Part shown: positions 41,241 through 57,528 of the stretch, one piece after another
Layout of the letters: every line of letters starts with the position of its first letter
How positions within the stretch are numbered: position 1 is the first letter of the stretch
NCBI RefSeq assembly: GCF_964340395.1
Contig: NC_135552.1
Coordinates: forward strand, 18,294,681 to 18,358,680
Source: Glandiceps talaboti
Taxonomy: Eukaryota; Hemichordata; Enteropneusta; Spengelidae
Direction of reading: 5' to 3'
Length of the DNA stretch: 64,000 nucleotides
Position numbers and translations under genes: made by a program
The notes under the pieces: model-generated
The model's database searches: none
What the model was told of the DNA's origin: nothing
What the model saw: only the letters and a program-made list of their open reading frames with translations

Positions 41241-41382
41241 GTCTGGCTCGATAAAAATCTTACTAACACTGCTACATTTTATCGTCAGGCCCAGCCGATA
41301 AAATGTAGTACATTTGGTAAGGGTTTTGTTGGGACAGACGATAAAATGTAGCAGTGTTAGTCAGATTTTTGCCCAGCCGGAC
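41241..41382. mobile_element. Small foldback element with 46-bp ends
   Basis: The left arm gtctggctcgataaaaatct (continuing to 41286) is the reverse complement of the right arm 41337-41382, with about five mismatches in 46. The ~50-base centre holds another partial unit, gataaaatgtagtacatttg. The arms match the tandem units at 29646-29803 and the element at 54632-54760. Confidence 0.8.
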
Positions 41383-43508
41383 GAATGATTTGTTTAACGT
41401 TTTATGATTTTATTTGTGACTTGACTTGTTGCAATTTTATTGATCAGCCAACGGGTAGTAGGATGGGTTCACTTACGTTAACAGTTTGTTGAAACAAGAC
41501 ACTTGTTTGTTACCTAGTATACCTTGTCTTGAATAATAACTAGAGTTTGCAATTCTTTTTAAGATGAAGGAATGCTAAAATAACATCATTGGCATATGCA
41601 ATGGCTTAACTAGCACAAAACATATGGATTTACAATATCACAGATTACAATATTAACACAGGGATATAGTAGTGTATGTATAGTGCCATCTGTCACAGCT
41701 CATTTTGGAGGCCTGGCTTGTGGACAAATGATTTTGTTTGTGATAGACTGTAAAATAAATATTACAGACAACAAGAACGAATTTTAGGACTGCGTACAAA
41801 ACCATACGAATATTGGACACTTTATTTATAAAATTATTCTGAAGAAGTTCCTTTAAATAACAGATATTTTGAAAGCCATGTTGTGGTTAATCTTAATTTT
41901 CAAACTACATTATTAACACATAATGGGTGTCATTCGCGTGTAAAAATTCAATATGATACTAACTTCTCTGAAAGCAAATGTAGATGCTATGTTGTCAGTA
42001 GATTAAACTATATCAGAAGCTATATTGGCAGCCATATTTCATTTCCAAATAAGATGTATAACGGATCTCAACTATTTGTAAAATGGGAACATTACCCACA
42101 AAATGAAGGTGCAGACACCAGATGTTTCATCACCGCTGGTTTAAAAATCAATTATTTCTCAAACCAATAGGTAATTTGATTTGATTTATGACTTAGGGAA
42201 TGCTTGAAAAGTAGCATTGTGTATGGGAATGCGTTTATTGACCCTGGAACCATATATGGTATAGCCATCAGAAGAATCATTACAGCTTGTGTAGAGGCCG
42301 CCGATATGCAACCAGTTGAGTTTAAAGGAAGCCATATTGGCGACCATCTTGAATATTTCAAGAGCTGCATCAAACAGATCTTCGATCAGCAGGTCTCAAA
42401 GTGGATGCTTGTACGTACACTGTTTAAGGCATACATTTGGGTTCGGGATCCAGACTATAGTTAATGTATTGCACTGGTAAGTGCTATGGAAACCGTCTTA
42501 GGTTTATGTTATTAAGACCGTCTTGGAAAATTTAGCTTAATACCCTGGATGGATTTAGTATCTTAAGCGTACATTTCGGGGATATTGCCAAAGGTGGCAG
42601 TCAATTCTAATGTACATTGACGTCACTCAATTATATATGAACACGGGGTGTCCTATTTTTTCCGTTTCACAATGGATCCACGGTGTTCTTTTTACGAACG
42701 AGGTTTTATTATTGTAGATAATAGAATAATTTAGAACGTCTTTCAACAGAAAAGATGGCGATGCTCCAGATGTGTTATTATGCTCTTACATTTTGACATA
42801 AATGGTAAGAAGCAGCTGGCCAAAAAAATGAGAAAATATCTTTCAACTGTGAACTTATCATAATGACAGATGAAAATAGACGGTGGACTGTTACTGCCTG
42901 TCGTTGTCATTTAATAGATTCAACTATAACAGAGAAACTGTGTTGTGATGATGAATTGTACGACGTGTAAAGGACCTACACAACCTGGCTATTTACGGTT
43001 GCCACTATACATGAATGCATTTCACTTCTGTTGCGCCAGGAGATTCAAACTTCATGCCCTTGCGTGCGGCCTTTCAAATGAGCGGTATAAAGAGTAGAGC
43101 GCTTCGTTCTTTTGGGAGACAGACGGCTACTTAAGCTCTTGGTGACCATGCAAAATAGTGTACTAGTGTAGTTGTGTCTCGTCAGATCTGTATGAAGGAA
43201 ACATCGTATTTCTTATCAATCAGATTTTATCTCTGTCAATGTCACATGATGTGTTTGTGTATTGTGATTGTAACACCGTTATGTCTATAAATTTTGTATG
43301 ATCATGATGATAGCAGTTATATAAACCTCTGAGGAATATGAATACAATAAGTAATTTCTTATTTTTGCTGTCATTCTAACTCAGAAGTAAAAATGGTTTT
43401 GATTGGAGCAAAAATAGCTATTTCAATTTGGTAATTACATTGCATCAAGTATTTGCTATAACATCACACACATACAGAAGGACGAGCGGACATGCAGAGA
43501 GTCGAACA
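41383..43508. other. Unassigned DNA
   Basis: Plus-strand frames of 95 codons (41883-42170) and 86 codons (42204-42464) lack recognised motifs, and the second starts only at TTG. Part of the second lies over the reversed GGCCGCC-type repeat (42335-42362). Confidence 0.45.
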
Positions 43509-43539
43509 GGCAGACAGACAGACAGACCGTCAGTCAGGC

Positions 43540-43572
<33 letters not shown>

Positions 43573-43574
43573 CA
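43509..43574. repeat. (CAGA)n microsatellite
   Basis: CAGA units with a short interruption near 43527-43538. Confidence 0.93.
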
Positions 43575-46500
43575 GCTGACAAAGTAACCTTTATAATCCA
43601 ATAATCAGAAACTGGTAGATAAGTTTCCCGATTTTGGAATTGATATTAGTTTACTACATATGAAATGGATTATTCTCTTTCCAAAGGTTTCGAAGACACA
43701 CCAATGTGGTCATGTTTAGGTCAAGTTATTGTACTACCTTCGATGTTAAGCTTGTGTGTCTACGTTCACGTGTATCAAGATCAGACATGATAGTTCTCGG
43801 GATTATACTTATGGATTAAAACATTCTAGCGAGGTGCATTAAAACTGGGCGTGTTTCCATTAATCATATTTCTATTATGATATGCTGGATTTCGAAAAAT
43901 CTGACGAAAGATACCTTCAGTGTTTTATCGAAAAGTCTGTGCTTACCTAAGGAACGCACTTTGCAAAATCACGTAGGCGATTCCATTCCTTCATAGGATA
44001 CTCTTACAGTGTGTCTGTGGACAAAATCCATCTTCTTGTATGGCATAATTCATTTTCTTTCAATATCTTTTTGACTCCCAATGGCATGGAATAATTGAAT
44101 GACAATTTGACTGTGTTATTCTTTCATCAAATGGCGCTTTACCGGATATGATGGATTGAGGGTAATGGTCAAAAGGTCCTTAAAAAGGGCATATTACTGG
44201 GTCTATCATATATCATTACCAAGTCAAAATCTCGAATATCATAGCAAGGTTATTATAATTGGAAATACAGGACAGTTTAAATTGAAGTTTTATATGTCTT
44301 ACTTTGATGCCGATTGTGTGTATTTTGTTGTACACTTATACTTTGTATTGACGAGGTCAATCCTAGAGCACACAGACATAGCTTGTAAAACTCCCGTGGT
44401 TTATCTTCCTCTCTCACATCTTCTAATTGAGCTTTCAATACACTTAACTGATGTTTGAGATTTACTTTATTGAGGCAACTATTCAGTAGACCGCCTGAAC
44501 CTCCTCTACATGTATAGCTATAATTATACAAAATGGACAGAGCGTGTACTCATCAGGGTATCCCTAGTGCATCCTTATTCTATACAAAACAGGGATCTAT
44601 CGAAGACGATATACACGAGAGCTTCTTTCTGAAGAGTCCTTATCGTTAAAGCATTATTTAGAAGTCAATTTGTATATGTAATGGTGTTCAGATTCTGTCT
44701 ACTTTCTTGATAGTAATGACAGCGTTGCTATGATACAGGTACGAATACGGTTTTAATGCCAATTTTCTCCAGTAAGAGCCACTTCATGGGCCTTTGTAAT
44801 GAACGAAGGAGTAGAAGCATTGGACTAGATGTTACGTCTTGTACTCTAGAATGACCCCCCTTTATTACTCATAGGTAGTTACGACTTGATTTGTGTTTGG
44901 ATAAAACAACCACGTCTCAAATTATTGACTTTAGATGACTGCCTATCCAGCCGTATCTATAGAGGTAAGTCTCTATCTATTTGAAGAAACATTTCAGTTT
45001 ATCTTTCTCGTTTCAAAATTAAGAATTATTGTTTGTTTGCAATGTTTAGATGGCTCATCTATACACGTTTTCTAACAATTTGCTAACGGTAAAATGTTGT
45101 ATGTATATGAAATTAAAATTAATATGGTATCAAATACAACTCAATGATAGTTTGTGTCTAAGCAAAACAATTTAAAATCGACGGCAGATCGTTCCAACAT
45201 TTTGGGAAGTGAATGTTAATATGAACACTGCTTGTATGACAGTTCATAGCAAATACAGACACACACTTTAGGCAAAGTTGCGAAATTAGAAACACTTCAA
45301 TTATGAGGGGTGGGTTAACTACTCTATTGGTGTATTTTTATGTACACAGTATATAAGTGCCCTTTTGCTGGTCACGCTACATACATATCGAGGCAGTGTA
45401 CAGCATGACTTTTAATGGTATGCTCGGTTACTCTAGTCTATGAATTGAGATCATTTGAAATACGATTTTTGAATGGTTTACAGAAAATGTTGCAATGCGT
45501 GCATTAACATCAATCTCATTCATCATATTCAACCATACTTCATCTGTTTTGATAATCATTCATTACCCAGTAAGTCAAGGGGGCATGAAATTTACACAAA
45601 GTAAAGTCCATTGACGTAATTCGCTGAGAATGCTTTTGAGTTTTAGTGACCCGTGAGGTATTAATTCTCCATTTGAGAGAGAGAAACGAATGTTTTATTC
45701 ACAAAGGAAAGCTGTCGATGTAGTGATCCATGTCAGACTGTACGTCCATTCCACAGCCTGTTACATCTAGATTCACGTTGAAACTGAAGTCAGACTTCGA
45801 CAATCACTCTGATCGTGTTGAACATTATGCCTTTATCAAAATCCAAAGTGTTATGTTTCATTTCGAAAAAGCAGTCATTATCTGCCTAATCATAACAGTC
45901 AACCTTTTCTTCTCTTCTCTCTCGATTATGAACGTGATCAGTACCTCCACCATCATCACTACCATGGCGATCATCATCGCCTTAGCAAAATCCAGAGATT
46001 AAGAACGTATACAAAACAATTATCAAATTATCACAAGTGTATGTAATATAATGACATCTCCTTAGAATGTGTACCAAACTTGTTCAACACAGTGGATAAT
46101 TGAATAAAATGAACAATCGTAATGCAAACAATTAAACTGATTCATTTGGAACTCTTCACTAATCAACTATAAAATATTCATAACTATTCATTTCACCCTG
46201 TTAAATATTATATGTGAACCTTTTTTTTACTATATCTAATATCGATACAGAGAAAATGATTCATATATTTATGTGTACTTTCGCGGCACTGTGCGGTTAA
46301 TAATGTTTCAAGTGTGGTTATTACTTGAAATGTGTGTATGCACCGTTATCGAATATCTACAGCATGCAATAAGTCGTACATTGTGCATCGCTGAATATAA
46401 AAACCGTATCTAGTACCCTTTAAATACTTTGATTTTCTACTTTCAATAGAGCCTATTTCGGTCTCCTATTCTATGTTAACACAGGATTTACATTTTATCT

Positions 46501-49500
46501 GTGTAAATACCGATGCCATTAGCAAATTGGACCCATTGCTGAATTACAACTACGACTTCGCAATATGAATTAAGATAGAGATAACCCTGTTAAAATTCTG
46601 GATTTCTCATTGGAATCGAATGCACGTCTTTTTTCAACTTAATAGATTGTTTGACTAATACAGATATGCAAAGACCTATTATCCCTGCTGTGTAACTATA
46701 AGCAATAAATTGTGGGTCATTCATAGGTTTAGTTTGGGTCCGTACTCTACAGTGATGACGTTGACGATAATGCAAAACGTTCATACATGTAATATATCAT
46801 CCTCAAAAATATACATAGCTTAATGAATTCGGTTTGTTCAAAGACATGAACATGATAAGAACTATACTAAGCAAAATATAAATTGACTTTTTGTTGACCA
46901 TTTTGTATTATATTGTAAATAATTTGCGATTTTGTAGAACTATAAATGAAAACATAAAATCAACATCTGAAGGCGATATTTTCGCTTTAAAAAATATGAC
47001 TTGTAAATTTTGATGTGTGTTAACCTTTTCATGAAAAGATTGGTTCATACCTTGCAGACTTTATTAGTAAGATGTCATGCTAAGGAATATAAAAAAAAAG
47101 ACTTACGAGCAGTTTCATAAGAAGTAAATGCACACAAAATTATAGATAGTTATCACAAGAAATGTTCCACAAAATTACTTCGTCAAAGAAGGTTAAGATG
47201 AACAACGTGCTTGTTTTCTAAATGCTGATCGCCTCTCCGAGTATACTTAAACTCCTTTGCATTCAATTTGTCAATATCCAGATCTCCTTAAAGCGAACAG
47301 TTAACACAATATTTGGATAGGGAAGCTGATTTTGTACGTATTTAGTTGATGTAAGCCTCAGAAATGACATTGATGCATTGCTGTAGTACAACCGATATAT
47401 ACGTAATCTCAATCCTGGTTTGATCTCCTTTTAATACCTCTATACAATTCTAATACCACCTTTCCTAATCAGTTCACATATGGGAAAACGTATACGTGAA
47501 GGCTGTTTGATTAACACCACCATTTGATGAAATAATATGTGACTGAACAAACATTTGGTGAAAATCTTAGTTTAACCCGGTTTTTTAAATACCTAAAGTA
47601 TGGAAAAGTTTTTCTAACACTTTTTATCGTGTATCAGATTCCAAGCAGGGACAGTGAGTCATTTGTGCAAGAATTAAATATCAAACGAGGCCAGTAGTAT
47701 GTTTTAAGATGGCTCATGGCTACACGTGATGTCAGCTTACACTTATCATGGATGTGTTGAACATGTATCTCCTCTCAAATCGTCATTCCTTTTGACTTGT
47801 ATGCTGCAGACATTCTCACGAAGAATGATACCCTTCACCATTTAAACACTACATCAAACACTTCTGATACAGCTAGACGGATATTACCTCTAATTTCAGC
47901 CTGTATTGTGATCATATCTATGAGTTCCAAGTCGTATTGTTGTCACCTTACGTATATCAGATTACAGAAGCACAGTTTCTGATCACCTCATGAAAACATA
48001 TACTACCTCCGTCACACGTCGTTAACATGTAGACTAGAAGACAATGTTTATTATGTGATTAATGATCTATATATTACTGTACTGGCAGACGTTTAATAGC
48101 ATATGTAATTCACTATTTAGATAACATTGTAGGGTAATCAAATGAACCAAACATTAACATTAATTAGATGTATTGATTAAATAGCACTGTTGTCCATGTC
48201 ATGATTTCATATCAGTTGTGACTGATTTGCGAAAGGCGCAGTGTCACATGGGGAAAGTCTTGTGGAAAGTGGTGTATAGTTTTCCAGAAAGCACTCCTTC
48301 AGTAATATCAGTTGCCATTAAAAAGTGCATTATATGTTATTGGCATCAATTGATCTGGCACACATATAAACACCTTAAAGTGTTATGTTGATTCGTATAC
48401 GTCTATTATATCTAACTATGGCGAAGGTCACCATCGCAACAATTCAGTTGATTTCAGCCAGCCATTTCAGTCGCTCTATATAGTAAAACCTAAGGATAGA
48501 ATTTCACAAGAGAACTACATTGAGAGTGGTAGACAGAATTATAGATACTCTATAATGGTTACTATGGTAACCTAGTATCATTTTCCTAAAGATCCCTTAT
48601 CACACTCGCTACTCGAGAAATGTTATGTATGTAAACGTCTCTTTAATACAATCACAATGCGCTTATTTTTAATTTTCGTAATATTTTCTATGGAAACACC
48701 TTTTGTTGCTTAACAGTTACAGTGACGACCATAATGCTTGAACCTGTTGAGCTGTAGCATGAAACGCGTGCCTAGAAAAACTACGTTTTGTTCTTTGTCG
48801 AGTGGCTAATGTATTAATCATCATACGTGGTATTGCAATTGTTTAGTTAATTCATCTTTATTACTATCATAGTACTGAAGATTTTGAACCACAGGTGGAG
48901 ACTGACATTTTCCATTTACCCATTGAATTCTATAAACGTGTTTGACAGTTCTATTTCCATACGACCCTGTTCATCCTTTACAGCATGCTACATGGATCAA
49001 CAACTCGTCGTTAATATTAGAAGCTGTTTGGTCATTTTCTTTGCATTTGTGTAAATCTATAAATACCATCAATATATTGTAACAGACAATTTACAAGTAG
49101 GGTGCCGTCTTCATCATCTAGTCTACATATTCTTGAAATATTCTATTTCTATCATAGCTTGACATGAATTTTACAAGGATAAATCACGCATGCTGATCCA
49201 CAAATGTTTAAAATGTTCAACTGGGCAGCATAGCAGGCAGGTTACATTCGACTATTTACCTTCAAGAAGATTAACTAAAGGTATACTAAATGGTCTCATT
49301 GCTGATATGTATTGTCATTTGCCTAAGTATTTACCAATTTGCTGCTTCACGTCTATGTACACCAACATCCATGTAAGTGTACTGATGTCAATGTTTATCA
49401 CAAACAACTAAACACATCAACCTGTATACATCTCTTACAGTTTGAACTCGTTTGCTCAATGTAATGCATGGCGTCATTGAGTCGCGGGTTACACAAACTT

Positions 49501-50078
49501 GATTACCTTAGCAATAACATTTTATAAAAGCTCATTATCACGATTATTATGATTATAAAGAATAGACTACTTGTACGATTATGGAGGACAACGTCAGGTT
49601 CACTCTTGACCTGCTAGGAAACAAGCCATTAACCGCACATGCATCACAGTCACGTTTTATCATTTGTTCCAATATTTCACTTTGTTGTGGTTTACATGCA
49701 TCAATTGACATAAAACAACACACAGATTATGATATAAGCGTTAGTTAATTTGTTTTAAAATGAAGTTTAAAACCCATTTTATACTTGGGAAATGTAGTCA
49801 ATTATGCAGTCACTCTAGGAATATTTGATGGGACATTGTATTCATTTCTTTCAGTCGTCATTGTGTTATTGATAGGTTCTAGCTAACCTTGTAAGATGCC
49901 ATCCATCAACAGCATAAACAAGATTTCCACTAACTTTTTTTTTAATTCTTCAAGCAAGTCATAGACCTATGCTATCATTTAACGGTACACACCCGTAAAT
50001 GTGTCTGTATCTCAATATGTCAGTTACATTTTTGTCAAAAACATTTCTATGCATTTTGTGTCACAGAATATCGTAACT
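43575..50078. other. Unassigned AT-rich DNA, 6.5 kb
   Basis: The longest stretch free of recognised repeats. Open frames reach 100 codons; one of 90 codons with an ATG (45730-46002) has a hydrophobic C-terminal half but no other support. If the window holds host introns or distal regulatory DNA, this is the likeliest place; sequence alone does not show it. Confidence 0.5.
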
Positions 50079-50236
50079 AAATGTCCCATATCATAACGTA
50101 AATGTTCCATATCATAACGTAAATGTCCCATATCATAAAGTAAATGTTCCATATCATAACGTAAATGTCCCATATCATAACGTGAATGTTCCATATCATA
50201 ATGTAAATGTCCCATATCATAACGTAAATCTCCATT
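50079..50236. repeat. 21-bp minisatellite with a 42-bp alternating pattern
   Basis: Seven and a half units of aaatgtcccatatcataacgt. The third block alternates strictly between gtccc and gttcc from unit to unit, so the true repeat is a 42-base dimer. Since 21 is a multiple of three, a minus-strand frame stays open (50024-50215) and encodes Tyr-Asp-Met-Gly/Glu-His-Leu repeats; no evidence that it is a gene. Confidence 0.92.
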
Positions 50237-51882
50237 ATCGCTGTTTAATTAACCAAGCACAGTACATTAAACTCAGTGACCAGGGTTACACATTACACAA
50301 CTGGTATCCATTGAAACAGCTCGGCAGCTGTAATGAACGTAATGAACAAGCAACATTACCGCAATCATATGTTGCATGTCACGCGCTATACACGTGATAA
50401 TTGAGTGATGTACATATCCAGGCAAATCTATATCACTATTAGAATAAATAGGATTGAAGAGAAATCAAACAATACACAGACTAACCTATGACTAATGATT
50501 AAAATAACTGACTATGATTGAAGCATATTGCATGTCAACTGTGTATGGCTGTCAACTGCCTGGCAAACAATTATGAAAAAACATCACATCACACACTGCA
50601 AATTAATTGATAGCCACGGACTTTAAAGAAATAGCACCCTCCCAACTATCCAGGACCCAGCTTTATCATATTGAATGTATAGAATTGTTTCAACAATAGG
50701 GAATGTGGAGGAATTACTCATATATCGCATTATTTCATTATTATTAATTATTATTTCAGGGTAGTGGCATTATTTGGTGTTTGTGTTAGCACGAACTATT
50801 TTACGAATACATTAAGGGGATTCGCATTTGCACAGTATCATTTTAGAAAAATCGGGAACGCTGAAGCAACATGTATGATCAAAGATAAACCTCGTCTCCG
50901 AGTTGTTATTTAGTTGTTTCCCTTAATGTGCCTTCAGCTATGACTTACATGACACCATACATTTGACAATGAATGAAATGTTTGCAATCACGATCACAAA
51001 ACAGCCCTCTATATACATATTCGACTACTGCAATATTTCAGTACATCAGCCATGCTTTCACTAACAAACTGACAAGTGATGTTTTAATACTATTTATTGT
51101 TAAGCGAAGAAACTGTATTCATATGCAAATTGTAATGTACAAAATAGGCTTAAAAGCCTTGGATTTTTTAATATCTGTTTTGACCATATGACATATATCA
51201 TAGTCTTCTAACGATACAATGACCCAGTAAATTTAACTGTGTTAGCATAGCCGCAGATATGTCAGTTATTTCCTTATTCCGTTATCCTCTTAAGCTTGTC
51301 CAAACTGACTTTTAGCTTATTTTAGAATTAATAAGTAGGACCGTATGATATTTACTTCATATCCCCTTTTGTGGGTGTCTTGTAACTTTGCTGCAGGAAA
51401 TGTCATTAAGTATCTTAGATGTAACAGACGTATACGAATCAAACATAACACTTTACAAAAGATTAGTTGTTAGGTTTTTTCCGACCACGCCAATCATCCT
51501 TAACAAAACACTATAATCTCGATCGAATATGCTTGCTTTAGAATAAACATGTCGATTATAGTTGTTCGGCATGCTGCTGATCAAACCAGTCCATATTGAC
51601 ACATAATGGCAATCCAGTGCGGCTGGGGTGGGGCTGGGGGTGGGGTGGGGTGGGGAGGGTAACATAATTAACACAAAGAACTGTTATGTATTTGACATGT
51701 ATAAACAAGTCCTTAATAATTAAATTATATCAGCGTACAATTACATGTAAGATAGGTGCTAACCATTAGTTTTCAAGTGGTTGTCTTAAATATATGTACA
51801 TCTACTGTTTCATTATGTGCCAGTTATAATGGACGTAATTGGAGATAGTAATGTATCTGATACCAACATAAAAGTCGTCGAG
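50237..51882. other. Unassigned AT-rich DNA
   Basis: Short frames only. A GGGGT-rich patch lies at about 51619-51660. Confidence 0.5.

Positions 51883-51970
<88 letters not shown>
51883..51970. repeat. (TA)n microsatellite, about 88 bp
   Basis: Uninterrupted TA array, first of a cluster of six within 5.7 kb. Confidence 0.95.
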
Positions 51971-51974
<4 letters not shown>

Positions 51975-53007
51975 AATGTGTTACAAATATTAATAACCGT
52001 ATCATATTCTCCACAATTTTATAGTTGAATCGTAAACTAAAGACATTCAAGTGAAGAGACAGCCTATGATGGTATACTTGGATTTTCCAAAACGGAATTT
52101 AAAAAGTAATCATGTAAACTTCGCCGAAGGAGGAAATCCATGCAGCTATATTGAAATGTCGCTGCCTGCGTCATCTAGGTCCGTTCATTGTGTTTTCGAT
52201 ATCGGCATCAGAGCGTAAACGTTCGACAATCCGTCAATGGCAGTTCGAGAACACTAATCACTGCAACATAATACTGTGCTGGTGTGAAAAGGCAAGTTAT
52301 TTTACGCTTAGAGTGTTTCTCACTCAAGATATTTCCGATGTCGTTGATGTGTGAAGAGTAGATACTAATTTGGCTTTGGTTGAAAGTCGATATTTTACAC
52401 GTGAGTGTCTCTGCTGTCTTCTTACAATAATGTAAATCGCTTAGTTACTTCGATCCCTACAACACAGGTAAACGCTTGTGCTGTGGAAATGGATACCACA
52501 GACTTACAAATTCCTTTCTGTATGTATGTTCATTTGTTGTGTCATAAACCCATTTTACTTTAGACAGATTCGAGATCAAATACCGAAGGTAGAGCCATGT
52601 CAGAAAATTATGACCTCCACAGCAACCATTTACGACATGTTTGATACCTGTCCTGTTTATTTCAGCTTGTCAGTACTCATTTTTTTCAATAAAGGCCCTT
52701 AAAATGTACCGGCATATTACAGGCTTTTGACGTAATCGTCTCTCGGTATTCCTTAATTTTGTAATAATTGCCTTTCACATAAATGAAAATCCAAATTTAA
52801 CTTTGTAGAAATGCATTCATGGGAAGGTTAGAATGAATATGAAATGGAGTTTACGGATAGTATAAGATGTGGTTGTCGTTTGCTATACGTATCTTCCTGG
52901 TGACTGAAGGACACAGAGCGTTTGATTAGCCCAAAATAAATGCTAGTTATGTTAGAATCGTCTTGGAGTCACTCTCTTAAACCACAGTCAACGGAGTTTC
53001 AAATCTT
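51971..53007. other. Unassigned AT-rich DNA
   Basis: No gene or repeat recognised; open frames up to 74 codons. Confidence 0.5.
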
Positions 53008-53052
53008 GAGTGAGTGAGTGAGTGAGTGAGTGAGTGAGTGAGTGAGTGAGTG
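53008..53052. repeat. (GAGT)n microsatellite
   Basis: About eleven perfect units. Confidence 0.95.
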
Positions 53053-54631
<1,579 letters not shown>

Positions 54632-54760
54632 GTGGCTCGACAAAAATCTTACTAACACTGTTACATTTGGTCCGCTTGTTCGACAAATATCTGTGTTGGG
54701 AAGAGTTTTGTTGGGTCAGACGACAAAATGTAGCTGTGTTAATAGTTGGATTTTTGGCGA
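54632..54760. mobile_element. Second small foldback copy of the 41241 family
   Basis: The left arm gtggctcgacaaaaatctta with ctaacactgttacattt mirrors the right arm gacgacaaaatgtagctgtg with gattttt. The order of parts matches 41241-41382. More diverged, with an extra gttcgacaaatatctgtgtt-type unit in the centre. Confidence 0.7.
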
Positions 54761-55707
<947 letters not shown>

Positions 55708-55782
55708 TACAGAGCTAGTCTATCTCGTTCTCTATGCCCACCTACCCACCCATCCACCAACAAGATTGCGTACATGTGTTTG

Positions 55783-55811
55783 TTTGTGTGTGTGTGTGGG
55801 GGGGGGGGGGG

Positions 55812-55847
<36 letters not shown>
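55783..55847. repeat. Compound (GT)n - G run - (GTT)n repeat
   Basis: GT units pass into about 13 G and then about 12 GTT units. Confidence 0.93.
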
Positions 55848-55859
55848 AGGTAAGTACAT

Positions 55860-56396
55860 GTAGGTGCTGAGGTGGTGGTCAGGTGAGTATGTGTGTATGT
55901 CTGCTTTTATATTTTTAATTTAAAAACAGCGCTTGCATTGAAACACTGCCATATCACTTTAAGTTGAAATTGTGCATATCAGTGACCATGACTCAGGGCT
56001 TTAGAAAATGAAAAAGTGATAATTGTATATGTTATTATTGTAGTCTAACGTTGGGTAATGTACACTTGTTGTAGTCGCTTCCTGCCACTTAGACATGATT
56101 CAGCACACTGAATAACCAGCAGCTACTTCATACCACGTAATAAAGACATATTTCATGCTTTTTAACTAACACAGCTGCAAGCAAAAGCGAGGTTTGTTAA
56201 TACCATAAGGTATTCTGTAGGCCTACTTGCACCAACTTGCGAAGTAAGATATATAAGGCGATACCACATTGAAAGAATCGTATGTCTTCTCTCGATATTA
56301 CCGCTGACATATCACTTGATAAGGCGTAAAAAAGGTAATTGTGCGTGTGGTTCCGATTACATTCAATTTTAGAATAGGTGGGGTAGGTAGATTTTT

Positions 56397-56401
<5 letters not shown>
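55860..56401. other. Unassigned DNA
   Basis: No gene or repeat recognised. Confidence 0.5.
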
Positions 56402-56488
<87 letters not shown>

Positions 56489-56541
56489 CTCGGTGAGTAT
56501 CAATCTGCTAAGACAGTGCTCTATACCGCAGTGGCAGAGCG

Positions 56542-56628
<87 letters not shown>
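56402..56628. repeat. Two long (TA)n arrays around a 56-base unique core
   Basis: TA arrays at 56402-56487 and 56544-56628, each about 85 bases, flank a core (56488-56543) beginning actcggtgagtatcaat. The core includes ccgcagtggcagagcg, which vaguely resembles a tRNA A box but has no partner B box. Confidence 0.9.
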
Positions 56629-56630
<2 letters not shown>

Positions 56631-57471
56631 GTGAGTGTGTCTAGTTCATGTAGTTAGTTATGTTTTCCGTCGTTTCCATGTGGTCTCTGTGTTATTGGTT
56701 ACTTCTCATCAGATGTACAGCCATTACAGATTGGAAGAACAGTTTTATATTTTCTTTTTAAGCTGATGTCAGTTTCCGCATCCACTATTTCTTTCCAGGC
56801 TTCACACGATTTTCGCGATTTTATTTTTTTTCTCGAAAACCGAAAAAAAAAGTTTATGGTCGGCGAGAAAAACTAGGTGGGGTCGGGTAACTGGAACCAA
56901 ACAACTTTTTTTTATTAGGCCTAACTGTTTTTGAATGCAAGACACATACAGCGTGGAAGAAAAGTCCTCGTGTTATTCATACTTTGAAAAAGATATGATC
57001 ACTTTAATCACCATGAATATAAAATTGTGTTCACTGATGTATAAATAAATCTGTTATCATCTAAGTACTACTTACTTTACTGCCCACAAATCTGTGGTAG
57101 ATAGTATCATAATTTGTCAATGGTGTTTATCTTGACAACAGAAACGTGGCATTTATGCTTGATACGTATTACTTACCATCTATCATATACAGGAACTGAT
57201 ACGATATTCAGGTGTGTTTTTTCTGATTTGATGATTAATATCACAGTTATTATCGATTTCCTTGCACGTCGAGTTTTCAAACTTTACTATAAATCAGAAA
57301 CACGATGCTTATCATAGTGTATCAAGACTACATAGTCTATTTAACAACAAAATCAGAATTTGCATTTGTAGAGATATAAAAGTCCCAGGTTTATGGACGA
57401 TAGCATCTGGGCATCACCTGGGTCTCACATATACATGTTAAGCTATCGAAAACGGAAAGTACTCCAATGAT

Positions 57472-57528
<57 letters not shown>

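Noticed and set aside
42204-42464. 86-codon frame with protein-like composition
   Set aside because: TTG start and partial overlap with a dispersed repeat motif; not recognised.
50024-50215. Peptide-repeat gene on the minus strand
   Set aside because: Open only because the unit is 21 bases; nothing else supports coding.
56488-56543. tRNA gene
   Set aside because: Only an A-box-like segment is present; no B box, no cloverleaf, and both sides are TA arrays.
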